In this document: positions 42,862-54,100 of the stretch, in pieces | How the letters are laid out: each line of letters opens with the position of its first letter | Position numbering within the stretch: position 1 is the first letter of the stretch | NCBI GenBank assembly: GCA_040386775.1 | Contig: JAZKEU010000017.1 | Span: 157,395 to 214,782, forward strand | DNA: 57,388 bases | DNA from: Bdellovibrionota bacterium | GTDB taxonomy: Bacteria > Bdellovibrionota > Bdellovibrionia > Bdellovibrionales > JAEYZS01 | Direction: 5' to 3' | Position numbers and translations under genes: made by a program | Notes under the pieces: generated by a model | Told to the model about the DNA's origin: nothing | Seen by the model: the letters and a program-made list of their open reading frames with translations, nothing else | The model's database searches: none

Positions 42862-43347
42862 ATGGAGTTCAAAGTTGGTGACAATGCAGTTTATCCTTCT
42901 CACGGTGTTGGGCAGGTGTGCGCAATCGAAACTAAGAACTACGGCGGCATTCAAACTACCTTCTATTCCATTCGCATTTTAGAAACTGGCGCAAAAATCA
43001 TGGTTCCAAAGAACAGCGCTAGAGCTTCAGGTCTAAGACCCATCATTAACGAAACAGAAGCTAAAGAAGTTTTTAATATCCTAAAGAAAACGGATGCTAA
43101 AATCGACACTCAAACATGGAATCGCAGATACCGCGAATACATGGAAAAAATCAAAACAGGTTCTATCTTTGAAATTGCTGAGGTATTAAGAGATTTGTTC
43201 TTATTGAAATTAGACAAGGAATTGTCATTCGGTGAGAGAAAGCTTTTAGATCAAGCAAGAACTCTTCTTATTAAAGAATTATCACTTTCAACTACGACTG
43301 AAGAACAGTCTGTCGAGACCGAAATTAAGCAAATATTTGGTTTATAA
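42862..43347 (+). CDS. CarD/CdnL-family RNA polymerase-binding regulator
   Basis: A 161-residue protein. ATG 42862, after AAGAGGAG, gives the canonical start MEFKVGDNAVYPSHGVGQV; the frame is open upstream from 42742. The N-terminal Tudor-like domain binds the RNA polymerase beta subunit, and the C-terminal helical part (WNRRYREYMEKIKTG, LSFGERKLLDQARTLLIKE) contacts promoter DNA to stabilise open complexes, mostly at rRNA promoters. In myxobacteria and mycobacteria this protein is essential. It is monocistronic. Confidence 0.93.
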   Translation: MEFKVGDNAVYPSHGVGQVCAIETKNYGGIQTTFYSIRILETGAKIMVPKNSARASGLRPIINETEAKEVFNILKKTDAKIDTQTWNRRYREYMEKIKTGSIFEIAEVLRDLFLLKLDKELSFGERKLLDQARTLLIKELSLSTTTEEQSVETEIKQIFGL

Positions 43348-43369
43348 AAATTAGTTTATAACAGTTAAA

Positions 43370-43837
43370 CTACTCTTCTTCTGAAGAGTCTTTGCGACCG
43401 TACAGATTTCTTCCGTATATAATGGAAGTTGTTGTTGTTATGTCGTCTGGATTTTCTTCTGTCGAGTACTTTTTGATCAGTTCTGTGGAGTCAGCGAGGC
43501 GTTGAACCAAGCTTTGCATCATGTTTCTTGCCCAATCTGGCAATTCCCCGAGTAATTTATTATAGCCCTCTTCAGACACTTCATAAGCCGAAGCTGCCGT
43601 GATGGCTTGCGCAGAAGCAGTGCGAGGTTTTTTTGTGATAAAAGCAAATTCGCCTAAACAATCGCCTGCGGACACTACATTCAAAATGATCTTTTGCTTA
43701 CCGTCGGGCTTTACAAAAACCTCAATATCCCCAGATTCTATAATGTAAAAAGAGCTTGTGACTTCACCCTCAGTAAATAGGATGTCTCCGGCTTTGAATC
43801 TCTTAAGCTGTAAGTATTGAAGTGCGTCTGTACTCAT
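43370..43837 (-). CDS. single-domain cyclic-nucleotide-binding protein
   Basis: A 155-residue protein consisting of one CAP-type domain: FKAGDILFTEGEVTSSFYIIESGDIEVFV, then VVSAGDCLGEFAFITKKPRTASAQAIT. The Phosphate-binding cassette with GEFAF...RTASA and its Arg matches true cAMP binders better than the protein at 7839. There is no output domain, so it may act on a partner protein. A short acidic tail (GRKDSSEEE) follows. It is divergent from gltX and converges with carD. Confidence 0.85.
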   Translation of the reverse strand: MSTDALQYLQLKRFKAGDILFTEGEVTSSFYIIESGDIEVFVKPDGKQKIILNVVSAGDCLGEFAFITKKPRTASAQAITAASAYEVSEEGYNKLLGELPDWARNMMQSLVQRLADSTELIKKYSTEENPDDITTTTSIIYGRNLYGRKDSSEEE

Positions 43838-43939
43838 AACATTAGGTTGCCAAGTGACAGGCAGGCTTTCAAGTGATATTTTGGCTGATTAAGTATTTAA
43901 CTCTCGTGAACTGTTTTATTTATGCTAAATGAGGTCCAT

Positions 43940-45394
43940 ATGTCAGAAGTTCCAGATGAGATAAGAGTAAGGTTTGCCCCATCACCAACAGGATACTTGC
44001 ATGTCGGTGGTGCAAGAACTGCTTTATACAATTGGCTTTATGCTAAGAAAAAAGGCGGTAAATTTATTTTAAGAATCGAGGACACGGACCAAGCAAGATC
44101 CACAGAAGAAGCTTTGCAGATGCAGGTTTCAGATTTGAAGTGGCTGGGCTTAACTTGGGATGAAGGTTACGACATTGGCGGACCTTATGGACCCTATAAA
44201 CAGAGCGAGAGACTTCATATCTACAAAGAAAAAGCAGAAGAGATTATTGATTCTGGAAAAGCATACTATTGTTTTTGTACAGATCAAGAGCTCGAAGAGA
44301 AAAAAGAAATCGCCAAAAAAGAAGGTCGTCCTCCACACTATGATGGAAAATGCCGATCTTTAAAAATTGAAGATTCCAGAGCAAAAATTAAATCCGGAGT
44401 AACTTCCACAGTAAGATTCAAAGTGGATATCACCAAGTCTGTTACCTTTAAGGATATCATTAGAGATGAAGTGACATTTCCAGCAGGCATGGTCGGAGAT
44501 TTTATTATTCTGAGATCCGACGGTATGCCCGTGTACAACTTTTGCTGTACGGTGGATGACTCGATGATGAAGATCACTCATGTGTTAAGAGCAGAAGAGC
44601 ATCTTCCAAACACATTGAGACAAATCATGATTTACGAAGCGCTGAACGCAAAGATTCCAGAATTTGGACATCTCTCGATCATCTTAGGTGAGGACAAACA
44701 AAAGCTTTCCAAAAGACATGGAGCAACCAGCTGCAATGAATTTAAAAACCAAGGCTATTTGTCCGAAGCACTTTTAAATTTTATTGCGCTTCTAGGATGG
44801 AGTTCTCCAAAGGGAGATGAAATTATAACTATCGATGAATTGATTAAACAATTTGATTTAGACCGCATGGTTTCATCAGCTGCCGTGTTTGACCAAAAGA
44901 AATTCAACTGGGTGAATGCAACTCACTTAAGAGCATTGCCTTCAAATGAACTTTGGGAAAGATTGAAAGTTTATTTAGAGCAAAACAATGTTGAGTACAA
45001 TAAGGATGCAAATTGGCAGAAACAAGCAGTGGAAACTCTAAAGTCTTCTATGGAAACTTTCATGGATGGCGTGGAGCTCTTTAAACTTCTTGATGATGCG
45101 TTCTTTGACTTGACTCAAGAGGGTTTAGAAACAGTTCAGTGGAAAGAAGCAGCACCCGTGATTGAAGCGTGGATTGAAGTATTGAAATCACATCCTCATG
45201 ATGTAATCACAGAGGCTGAGTTTGGCGATCTTCAAAACAAAGTGAAAGAAAAATCCGGACAAAAAGGAAAATTTTTATTTATGCCCCTAAGAGTTTGCGT
45301 CATCGGCAAACCCCACGGAACAGAATTAAAACTTTTAGTCCCTCTACTAAAAAAATCATCATTAATCAAGAGAGCCGAACAAACAAAAAGGTGA
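43940..45394 (+). CDS. gltX: glutamyl-tRNA synthetase
   Basis: A 484-residue class I synthetase that charges tRNA-Glu. The signature region is RFAPSPTGYLHVGGARTALYNWL (HVGG in place of HIGH), followed by RIEDTDQARS, and KLSKRHGAT is the KMSKS equivalent. ATG 43940 is preferred (GAGG 8 nt upstream) over ATG 43922. It is the first gene in the run gltX-cysS-uvrB-uvrC. Whether it also charges tRNA-Gln, as non-discriminating enzymes do, cannot be told; no gatCAB genes lie in the window. Confidence 0.97.
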   Translation: MSEVPDEIRVRFAPSPTGYLHVGGARTALYNWLYAKKKGGKFILRIEDTDQARSTEEALQMQVSDLKWLGLTWDEGYDIGGPYGPYKQSERLHIYKEKAEEIIDSGKAYYCFCTDQELEEKKEIAKKEGRPPHYDGKCRSLKIEDSRAKIKSGVTSTVRFKVDITKSVTFKDIIRDEVTFPAGMVGDFIILRSDGMPVYNFCCTVDDSMMKITHVLRAEEHLPNTLRQIMIYEALNAKIPEFGHLSIILGEDKQKLSKRHGATSCNEFKNQGYLSEALLNFIALLGWSSPKGDEIITIDELIKQFDLDRMVSSAAVFDQKKFNWVNATHLRALPSNELWERLKVYLEQNNVEYNKDANWQKQAVETLKSSMETFMDGVELFKLLDDAFFDLTQEGLETVQWKEAAPVIEAWIEVLKSHPHDVITEAEFGDLQNKVKEKSGQKGKFLFMPLRVCVIGKPHGTELKLLVPLLKKSSLIKRAEQTKR

Positions 45395-45413
45395 GCCGCA
45401 CCTTTTCCAAAGG
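45386..45413 (+). promoter_or_regulatory. mutually exclusive hairpins between gltX and cysS
   Basis: AAAAGGTG (45386-45393, including the gltX stop) pairs with CACCTTTT (45399-45406), or CCTTT (45402-45406 region) can instead pair with AAAGG (to 45413). The two folds share a strand, as in attenuators, but the T-run is short. Confidence 0.3.
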
Positions 45414-45434
45414 TTTGCGTCATAGGAGATTGAT

Positions 45435-46913
45435 TTGAGTTTACAGGTTTACAACACAACAACTAGACAAAAAGAAAAGTTTGAACCGATTGTACCAAAT
45501 GAAGTGAAGATCTATGTGTGTGGTCCTACTGTGTATGACCTTTTGCATGTAGGTAACTTTAGAGGACCGATATTTTTTAATTTGGTAAGTAAGTGGTTTC
45601 AAAAATTGGGTTATAAAGTCACTCATGTGACAAACTACACGGATGTGGATGATAAAATTATCAACCGTGCAAATACTGAGAAAACGACTTCAGAAGCCAT
45701 CGCAGAAAAGTATATCAACGAATATAAAACAGATTACGAAACTCTAGGTTTATCTAAGCATGTTCATCATCCTAGAGTGACAGATCATATGGAAGACATT
45801 GTTCTCATGATCGATAAAATCATTGAGAATGGAAAAGGTTACGTCACTACGGACGGTGAAGTTATTTATTCTATCAAATCATTTCCAGAGTATGGAAAAT
45901 TGAGCGGTAAGAATTTAGAAGATTTACAGAGTGGAATTAGAGTTGAAATCTCTGATAAGAAAAAAGATCCCTTGGACTTTACTCTTTGGAAACCTGCAAA
46001 ACCAGGAGAGCCTGAATGGGATCCGGTAGCCCTTGGGGCAAAAAAATTCAGTGTGAAAGGTAGACCAGGATGGCATATCGAGTGTTCTGCAATGTCGAAA
46101 GCCGAGCTCGGTGAAACTATTGATATTCATGGTGGTGGAATTGATTTAATCTTCCCACATCACGAAAATGAGATTGCGCAGAGTGAAGCGGCTTCGAACA
46201 AGCCTTTTGTGAAATATTGGATGCACTGGAACTTTATTAATTTCGGTGCTCATAAAATGTCGAAGTCTTTAGGGAACGTAAAGAACGCAAGATCTTTTAT
46301 GGAACAGTATCACCCCGAGATCATGAAATACATGATGTTAAGAGCACAATACAGATCGCACATTGATTTTGGTGAAGACCAGATATTAGATGCTCTTCAA
46401 GGCCTTGCGCGCATGTATTCAAGTCTTTCGCTTGCAAAAACAGCATTAGGTGCGGAACAACAAGTGGTTGAAGTAAAAACTTTTGATGAATTGATTAAAA
46501 AATCAAATGATGAGGTGGCAGCTTCTCTCAACGATGATTTTAATACACCAAAGATGTTTGCTCAAATTTTTGAAGTTGTGAGGGCTTTTAATTCCCAATT
46601 TAAGCGCGGACAAAAAGTGAATCCTCAAGTTTATTCAGTAGCTAAAAAATTTACTGCTTGGATTAAAGAACAAGGTGAGCTTATGAGCCTTCTTCAGCTA
46701 GAGCCTGACAATTTTTTAAAAGAATTAGACAATTTATTACTTAACAAAAAAGGCCTTAAGCGAGAAGAAGTCGAAGTGCTCGTGCAGAAGAGGATTTCTG
46801 CACGAGAAAATAAAGACTTTAAAACCAGTGATGAAGTGAGAGACCAATTGTCAAAAATGGGAATTTCAGTTTCAGACACTCCACAAGGAACTTTTTGGGA
46901 AGTGCAAAAATAA
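45435..46913 (+). CDS. cysS: cysteinyl-tRNA synthetase
   Basis: A 492-residue class I synthetase. Signatures: [18 protein letters not shown] (zinc Cys and HIGH-like motif), [13 protein letters not shown] (second zinc Cys), [13 protein letters not shown] (zinc His) and HKMSKSLGN. The start is TTG 45435 with AGGAG upstream. The C-terminal DALR and extension regions are normal in length. It overlaps uvrB by 19 nt, so the two are translationally linked. Confidence 0.97.
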   Translation: MSLQVYNTTTRQKEKFEPIVPNEVKIYVCGPTVYDLLHVGNFRGPIFFNLVSKWFQKLGYKVTHVTNYTDVDDKIINRANTEKTTSEAIAEKYINEYKTDYETLGLSKHVHHPRVTDHMEDIVLMIDKIIENGKGYVTTDGEVIYSIKSFPEYGKLSGKNLEDLQSGIRVEISDKKKDPLDFTLWKPAKPGEPEWDPVALGAKKFSVKGRPGWHIECSAMSKAELGETIDIHGGGIDLIFPHHENEIAQSEAASNKPFVKYWMHWNFINFGAHKMSKSLGNVKNARSFMEQYHPEIMKYMMLRAQYRSHIDFGEDQILDALQGLARMYSSLSLAKTALGAEQQVVEVKTFDELIKKSNDEVAASLNDDFNTPKMFAQIFEVVRAFNSQFKRGQKVNPQVYSVAKKFTAWIKEQGELMSLLQLEPDNFLKELDNLLLNKKGLKREEVEVLVQKRISARENKDFKTSDEVRDQLSKMGISVSDTPQGTFWEVQK

Positions 46914-48961
46914 AGAAACCTAAAGTTAAAAATACATTCGAACTAGAAGCGCCTCATAAACCTGCTGGCGATCAACCTAGGGCCATAAAGGAATTGGTCA
47001 CTCATGTACTGGAAAATCCAGGACATTCAGAGCAAGTCCTTTTAGGCGCGACAGGAACAGGCAAGACTTTTACCGTAGCCAATATGATTCAGCAGTTGAA
47101 TTTGCCTGCAATAGTGCTTGCGCCCAATAAAACTTTGGCTGCACAACTTTTTGCAGAATTTAAAGAATTATTTCCAAGAAATTCAGTCGAATATTTCGTG
47201 AGTTACTATGATTACTATCAACCCGAAGCTTATCTTCCAGGAACAGATACTTATATCGAAAAAGATTCTGCAATCAATGAACAGATCGATAAAATGCGCC
47301 ACTCGGCGACGAGATCACTGCTAGAGAAAAAAGATGTGATCATCGTGAGTTCAGTTTCTTGCATCTACGGTATTGGTTCTCCAGAAACTTATAAGGCAAT
47401 GACTTATAAAGCGAGCGTGAATCAAGCGATAAAGCGCGATCAATTCTTGCGTGAGCTTATTCGAATTCAGTATCAGAGAAACGATTTAGAATTTACCAGA
47501 GGAACGATTAGAGTTCGTGGTGACATTGTAGAGGTATACCCGCCATCTGAAGATGAAAGAGCGGTGAGATTAGAATTTTTTGGCGATTACATTGAGAAAA
47601 TCTCTTGGGTGGATCCTTTAAGAGGAATTACATTGGAAGAAGTCAGTGATATGACTTTCTATCCAAACAGCCACTATGTCTCGACAGAAGAGATTGGAAA
47701 GCGTGCTGTAAAAACCATTCAAGCGGAACTTGGCGAAAGACTCAATCAGTTGAAGGGCAATATGAAATTGCTCGAGGCGCAGAGACTAGAGCAAAGAACT
47801 TATTACGATATCGAAATGATGGAGGAACTAGGCTACTGCCAAGGGATTGAGAACTACTCAAGGCATTTGACAGGAAGAGGGCCAGGAGAGCCACCGCCGA
47901 CACTGTTGGAGTATTTCCCCGCAGAGTTTTTATGCTTTATTGATGAGAGCCACATCACAGTACCGCAAATTGGTGGTATGTATCGTGGTGATAGATCAAG
48001 AAAGATGACTCTTGTAGAGCATGGATTTAGGCTTCCGTCGGCACTGGATAATCGCCCTCTTAATTTCCAAGAATTTGAAAAGATTTTAGATAAAGTAGTG
48101 TATGTTTCAGCAACGCCAGGTCCTTATGAGTTACAAAAGACAGGTGGATTATTTGTTGAACAAATCATTCGTCCAACGGGATTGCTGGATCCTCAAATTG
48201 AAATCCGAAAAGCTACTCATCAAGTGGATGATCTTTTGGGTGAAATTAAAAAACGTGTCGCTCGCAAAGAAAGAGTTCTTGTAACAACGCTCACTAAGAA
48301 GAGCTCCGAGGATTTGGCAGAATATTACGCGCAAGTGGGAGTCAAAGTTAAGTACCTGCACTCTGAAATTAAAACCGTAGAAAGAACTGAAATTTTAAGA
48401 GATTTAAGATTGGGAATTTTTGACGTTCTCGTCGGAATTAATTTACTTAGAGAGGGTTTAGATATTCCAGAGGTGAGTTTGGTCGCTATCCTAGATGCGG
48501 ATAAAGAAGGTTTCTTAAGATCTGAAAGATCACTCATTCAAACAATCGGAAGAGCGGCAAGAAATGATCAAGGTCGAGTGATTATGTATGCCGATCGTGA
48601 AACTGACAGTATGAAAAAAGCAATCGGTGAAACTACTCGTCGTCGTGAAACTCAAGCTGCATACAATTTAAAACACGGTATCACTCCGGTTACGATCAAG
48701 AAAGCAATGTCAAAAGGCTTAACTGAGCATTACGGTGCTGACTTCTTTATGAATATTAAAGATCCAGAGAAAAGACCAATTGCAGTTCCAAAAGATATCA
48801 AAGAGCTTCGTGCAAAAATTGATAAACTGAAAAAAGACATGAAGAAAGAGGCTAAAAATTTAGAATTTGAAGCTGCGGCCAATATGAGAGACGAAATTAA
48901 ACGCTTAGAGCTTCTCGAGTTGAAAATGCTAGAAGGTGGACCGCTTGGCGAAGAAACCTAA
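46895..48961 (+). CDS. uvrB: excinuclease ABC subunit B
   Basis: A 688-residue damage-verifying subunit of nucleotide excision repair. Motifs: [16 protein letters not shown] (Walker A), the beta-hairpin [38 protein letters not shown] (Walker B), motif [11 protein letters not shown], and the C-terminal UVR helix pair [19 protein letters not shown]. The start is probably TTG 46895 (AAGGA upstream), inside the 3' end of cysS. It is followed by uvrC with overlapping frames, so UvrB and UvrC are made together. Confidence 0.97.
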   Translation: MGSAKIKKPKVKNTFELEAPHKPAGDQPRAIKELVTHVLENPGHSEQVLLGATGTGKTFTVANMIQQLNLPAIVLAPNKTLAAQLFAEFKELFPRNSVEYFVSYYDYYQPEAYLPGTDTYIEKDSAINEQIDKMRHSATRSLLEKKDVIIVSSVSCIYGIGSPETYKAMTYKASVNQAIKRDQFLRELIRIQYQRNDLEFTRGTIRVRGDIVEVYPPSEDERAVRLEFFGDYIEKISWVDPLRGITLEEVSDMTFYPNSHYVSTEEIGKRAVKTIQAELGERLNQLKGNMKLLEAQRLEQRTYYDIEMMEELGYCQGIENYSRHLTGRGPGEPPPTLLEYFPAEFLCFIDESHITVPQIGGMYRGDRSRKMTLVEHGFRLPSALDNRPLNFQEFEKILDKVVYVSATPGPYELQKTGGLFVEQIIRPTGLLDPQIEIRKATHQVDDLLGEIKKRVARKERVLVTTLTKKSSEDLAEYYAQVGVKVKYLHSEIKTVERTEILRDLRLGIFDVLVGINLLREGLDIPEVSLVAILDADKEGFLRSERSLIQTIGRAARNDQGRVIMYADRETDSMKKAIGETTRRRETQAAYNLKHGITPVTIKKAMSKGLTEHYGADFFMNIKDPEKRPIAVPKDIKELRAKIDKLKKDMKKEAKNLEFEAAANMRDEIKRLELLELKMLEGGPLGEET

Positions 48962-50909
48962 AGGGGAATCGAAAAATTCTGAAGAGGTTGTCGCGGTTCC
49001 TGTTAAACCTCGGAAGCATGAGGCGATCAGAGCTTTAGTTTCTGATTTTCCAATTGGATCTGGCGTCTACCTTATGAAGAGTAAGCTAGATAAAATCATT
49101 TACGTTGGGAAAGCTAAAAATTTAAAATCCAGAGTCAGAAGTTATTTTTTAGATTCTAAAGATCTTTCTCCAAAAACAAAACTTCTCGTCACGCACATTG
49201 CAAAAGTAGAATACATCGTAACCAACACAGAGGTCGAGGCCTTCTTGCTAGAGGCAAGTTTAATTAAAAAGCATCGCCCCAAGTACAATGTAAGACTTAA
49301 AGACGACAAAACTTATCCTTACATTCGCTTTTCAATGGCCGATGAATTTCCGAGAATTTATCTTTCGCGCAAAGTAAAAAAAGACGGATCGCTTTATTTT
49401 GGTCCATTCACAAGCGGGAAAGCTGTTTGGGCGACAATTCGTTTTCTCAATCACACATTTCAGATCCGAGATTGCTCGGATCATTTTTTTCACAAACGTT
49501 CAAGGCCTTGCATCACTTATGAAATTGGTCGATGTACTGCACCTTGCGTGAAATTCATCGATAAAGAAGGCTACCGCGAGAACGTAAAGAACGCTGTCAT
49601 GTTTGTCCGAGGCAAAAATAAAAAAGTCATTAAAACTCTTAAGAGTCTAATGCAGGAACGCTCAGATCAAGAGAGATTTGAAGAGGCCGCAAGGCTCAGA
49701 GACTCTGTCTATTCCATCGAACACATCATGGAAAAGCAGATGGTAGTGAACGATAAAACAGAAATCGACCAAGACGCCATTCAATTTCATGGTGATGAAA
49801 GAGGCGTAACTATCGAAGTGTTATCACTGAGACATGGAAGAGTTTTGGGATCGAGATCTCAGTTCTTGGCGCAAATCAATATCCATGCTCCGGGAGAGGA
49901 TGAAAGAGAATGGTTGGTTTCGTTCATTAACCAATATTATGAGGACAATTTAATTCCCGATGAAGTGCTTTTGCCATTGGAACTGGGAAAAGATATGACA
50001 ATACTTTTAAGCCAAGTTCTGGAAGCAAGGTCCGATAAAAAAGTAAGCATAAGATATCCGATGGATGCGTACGGTGAAAAAATCCTAGAGATGGCTCACA
50101 AAAATGCTCAAGAGCATTTCAAAGAGCATGTTCAAGGGAGTGAATCTAAACTCAATGCCCTCTATGACATTCAGAAAAAGTTTCATTTGCCAGAGGTTCC
50201 AAAGCGCATCGAATGTTATGATATTTCTCATTTCCAGGGAGCAGAGACTGTCGCTTCGCAAGTTGTCTTTGAGGATGGAATGGCCAATACGGATCAATAT
50301 CGCAGATACAAACTCAAAGCTGTTCAGGGAATCAATGATTATGACTCTATGAAGGAAGTTCTAACAAGAAGGCTTAATCACGACGAATGGGATGACCCAC
50401 AATTGATCTTGATCGATGGTGGTAAGGGGCAATTGAATGTTGTTCATAAGGTTCTAAAAGAGTTGGGCAGAGGTGATCTTCCGGTGGCGAGTTTGGCTAA
50501 AGCTCGTACGGAAAAAGACTTTGAAAAACAAGAAGTCGAAAGTACTCAAGAGAGATTTTTCTTACCTGGCAGAAGCAATTATATCACTTTTCGTGAGGGT
50601 TCTGAGGCCTACAAAATTCTCACGAACATTCGAGATGAAGCGCACAGATTTGCCATTACTTATCACCGAAAGTTGCGCGAGAATTCCATGCTCGAAAGCA
50701 GTCTTGATTCGATTCCAGGGTTGGGTCCAAAGAAGAAACTTACACTACTTAAGAAGTTCCTAAGCATTGATGCTATCAAAGAGGCCACTATCAAAGAAAT
50801 TGCAGACTTAGAAGGCTTTGGTGAAGCATTGGCCGAAGAGGTTTTGTTACATCTTAGGGCGATCAATGGTGAGCCAGAAGCTCTAATCGAAGACCAAAAA
50901 GACAGCTAA
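48945..50909 (+). CDS. uvrC: excinuclease ABC subunit C
   Basis: A 654-residue dual-incision nuclease. An N-terminal GIY-YIG nuclease ([30 protein letters not shown]) makes the 3' cut. Then come a Cys-rich region ([19 protein letters not shown]), the UVR motif ([17 protein letters not shown]), an RNase H-like nuclease with [17 protein letters not shown] and [11 protein letters not shown], and C-terminal helix-hairpin-helix repeats ([16 protein letters not shown]). The start is probably TTG 48945 (AAGGTGG upstream), with GTG 48936 as alternative. The gene overlaps uvrB. Confidence 0.96.
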   Translation: MAKKPKGESKNSEEVVAVPVKPRKHEAIRALVSDFPIGSGVYLMKSKLDKIIYVGKAKNLKSRVRSYFLDSKDLSPKTKLLVTHIAKVEYIVTNTEVEAFLLEASLIKKHRPKYNVRLKDDKTYPYIRFSMADEFPRIYLSRKVKKDGSLYFGPFTSGKAVWATIRFLNHTFQIRDCSDHFFHKRSRPCITYEIGRCTAPCVKFIDKEGYRENVKNAVMFVRGKNKKVIKTLKSLMQERSDQERFEEAARLRDSVYSIEHIMEKQMVVNDKTEIDQDAIQFHGDERGVTIEVLSLRHGRVLGSRSQFLAQINIHAPGEDEREWLVSFINQYYEDNLIPDEVLLPLELGKDMTILLSQVLEARSDKKVSIRYPMDAYGEKILEMAHKNAQEHFKEHVQGSESKLNALYDIQKKFHLPEVPKRIECYDISHFQGAETVASQVVFEDGMANTDQYRRYKLKAVQGINDYDSMKEVLTRRLNHDEWDDPQLILIDGGKGQLNVVHKVLKELGRGDLPVASLAKARTEKDFEKQEVESTQERFFLPGRSNYITFREGSEAYKILTNIRDEAHRFAITYHRKLRENSMLESSLDSIPGLGPKKKLTLLKKFLSIDAIKEATIKEIADLEGFGEALAEEVLLHLRAINGEPEALIEDQKDS

Positions 50910-51015
50910 CCAAAGAATGACTTATACCTGAAATAACGGTGAAGTATTTTCCTGAAAAAAAAGACTAAAGATTTTACACGAACAAGGAATCGTCTCAATG
51001 CTTCGAAATCCCTAT

Positions 51016-51050
51016 GTTAAGAATTTAACACTTTTGGTGTGGGACCAAAA
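51016..51050 (+). promoter_or_regulatory. two small hairpins in the leader of the AAA+/M41 gene
   Basis: GTTAA/TTAAC (51016-51029) and TTTTGGT/ACCAAAA (51032-51050) are adjacent inverted repeats, about 57 nt before ATG 51107. The second could be a weak terminator for upstream transcription or part of a structured leader. The rest of 50910-51106 shows no gene. Confidence 0.35.
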
Positions 51051-51106
51051 GGAAATCAGGGGCCTGGGGTAACAATTCGGGCGGGGGACATTCAAATGGG
51101 GAAAAC

Positions 51107-54100
51107 ATGGGGAATCGTCCGTCGTCTGTGGTGATCGCTTATTTCATTTTAGCTTTCAGTTTGAGTTTAGGAAACTTATCATTCAAAGAATATCATTTCA
51201 AAGTGACTTCTTCATCGGCATTTGCTGACGAAGAAATTTCTAATGATGCTAGACAAGTTTTGGCAAGGCTCTACAATTCGAGTGTTGTTCTCAGTCCTCA
51301 AGATGTTATTAAAATTTCTGTTCTTGAAAAATACAAATTTTATGATGTTGGTGAAATTTTATGGGATCGTTTTGAACTGGAACTCAGAAATATCAATAAT
51401 GATCGCCGAGAATCAAAAGTGGATACTTCAGATATCTTTGAAGCGATTTTTAAAATCGCAGGAAGATTAACGACGCAAGAGCATCGAGCTCAGCTTGAAA
51501 GATGCTTAATAGTTTTGCATGAACAAATGAATTATTTGGAAGCCTTGGCTATTCAAGGTACTGAAGATCAATTGAGAGAGTATTTATCACTTAAGGATTA
51601 TTTTGATACTGTCGAGGAAAACTTAAAAACTCTTGTCGAAAAAGCTCCTAGGTCTAATCTGCCGCATTTACAAAATCCTATCGAAATTCCGAGAAAATCA
51701 AAACCTACAATGTTGCCTGATGGAACTCCGTCTATGGGAATCACCCAAGATGAAGAAATCAAGATTATTACAAGAGAAGAAATTCAAAGCATTAAAGATG
51801 AAATGTCTAAAAAAGTTATTGGTCAACCCGTTGCACTTCAAGCCTTGATTAATATTTTATACGAAACTTACACTTATGGATACGGCAGAGAAAAGCCAAA
51901 AAGACTTTTCTTTTCGGGCACGCCAGGCTCGGGAAAAGATACTTTGGTTAGAGAATTCGCAAACGCCATTCATAAAAGTCCTACCGCTTATCAAGAACAT
52001 GTTTTTGAAGCTCCCATTGCAAAAAGCAATGCTGATTTATGGGCTTTGCAAGGTTCTACTACTGGTCATGTGGGTTCAGAGACAATAACTCCATTCATTA
52101 AGTGGCTAGTAAAACACTCAGGAGGAAAATACCAACTTTTAGAGCCTGGCCCAAATGAAAAATTTCAACCTCATATTATAGAAAATAAAAATTGGTCACC
52201 TGGACAGGTGTTGTCAGGTTATTTCGCTCCGGAAGAATCAGTGCTCTATGTTAACGAAGTGGATAAATGGTCAAAAAACAATATCAACCAATTTCTATTG
52301 AGAGCTATGGAGAAGGGTTATTTTGTCGTCAATAACCCGGGAGCAGGTCTTGATCGGATTTATGTTCCTATCAATATAATTTTCTCATCCAATGACCTCA
52401 TTCCAGATATTGCGGCAAGAGATAAAAGTGGAAAGCGCTATGGACCGCCGCTTTCCATTGAGCAATTGAATGAAAATGTAGTTAGGATTGAGCAAGATCC
52501 CAGTATTTTTAGAAATCGACTCATGAGCGCATCAAGCTCAAAAAGTGATATTGTAACTAGTGATTCTGCTGGTTATTCCGAAGAGTTTATAAATAGATTA
52601 GGAGATCAAGAGCTCATTCCTTTGAGAGTGCTTACACATGAAGATGCAAAAACTATTTTAGGTTTAAATATGGAAACGCTGCAATCAAAGATGAAAAATT
52701 CTTTGGGTGCGTATGCAGGTCTAGAACTAGAGTGGTCCAATGGACTTGTGGATTTTTTATTTGATTTTCAACGTAATGATGAAGAAGGGGCCAGACGTCT
52801 TCAAGCCCGCGTGGATATGGTGGAAAGCACTTTAATGTCTATGATTGAGGAAGAAAAAATCAAACCGCGAGATCTTCCTTTAAAAGTAGCCATGGACATA
52901 GAGAAAAATTCAGATGGTACTACGAATTTGGTTTTAAGAAGAACGGACAATTCAGGTCAAGTGTATGCGCACACCTTGATTGCGGCTACGGTGGCAGAGA
53001 AAAACAAAAACCCGCTCTCTGATGCTGAATTTGCAGATTTGGCAACACTTGGTCGGAGACTGTCTAAGCATGTCTACGGGATAGATCATATCTTAGAAAA
53101 AATTGGGCGCACTATCGCTCTTTCTAAGGATGCCGAAACAAGAAAAAGAGACGGAGTTCAGGAGCATAAGAAGGCCGAAGTTTTCTTTTTATTGGGCCTT
53201 TCTTCTACTGGTAAAACTGAAACTGGAAAGGCGATAGCACGAGAACTTTTCAAAGAAGGCGAGGCGGCTAGAGTCACTATAGATTTTAACAACATTAAGA
53301 CCGTTCAGGATTTAAGAGATGCAGTTCTAGGTACGACTAGTGGTGATAGATTTTATCCTTCCAAGTTCATGCAAGAATACGATAGATTGAATGGCCGAGT
53401 TATTTTCATGTTTGAGGAAATTGCTAATGCGCCCCTCGAAGTTCTAAGAGCTTTATATGATATTTTGGACGAAGCCGTGGTGACATCTTTTGCTGATAAA
53501 AAACCTCGCTCTATGAGCAAAGTGATTATTCTGGCAACGGGTAATGCCGGAGAAGAGTGGTACAAAGGTATTCCAAGAGATCTTTCTTTTGATATCCAGA
53601 TGACAACTATGCGAGATATTTATCAGAAATCCATTGCCGACCAAGATTACCAACGTTTACTTTTAGAAAAATATTTTTCGGAAGCTTTTATCAATAGGGT
53701 AGGGATTGATCGTTTTATGTTCTTTCCACCATTCTCACACCAAAGCATAAGAGAAGTTGCTATTGGCAACTTGCAGGCAGCCATTCAAGATCTAAAACCT
53801 AAAAATGGTCAAAGAGGCTGGAGTATTGGATTTAGAAATCAAGCAGATTACGTTAAGTTGATTGAAACAGTTGAAAATGAGGGGTTTGTTTTAAGAGAGC
53901 AGGGTAGGTCTATTGTTAACTTTGTTAATATGGAAATTAAAAATAAAATAAGATGGGAGCTGCGCAACGGGGGAGTTGCAGACAATGCAAGGGTGCTTAT
54001 CGTTCCTTCTCAGGTCAATGATGAAGAAGTTAAATTTAATCTTATCGTTGAAGGAAGTGCACAAGATCTTTCTTTGAAAGTTAAGCGCCGTAAAGTAGAA

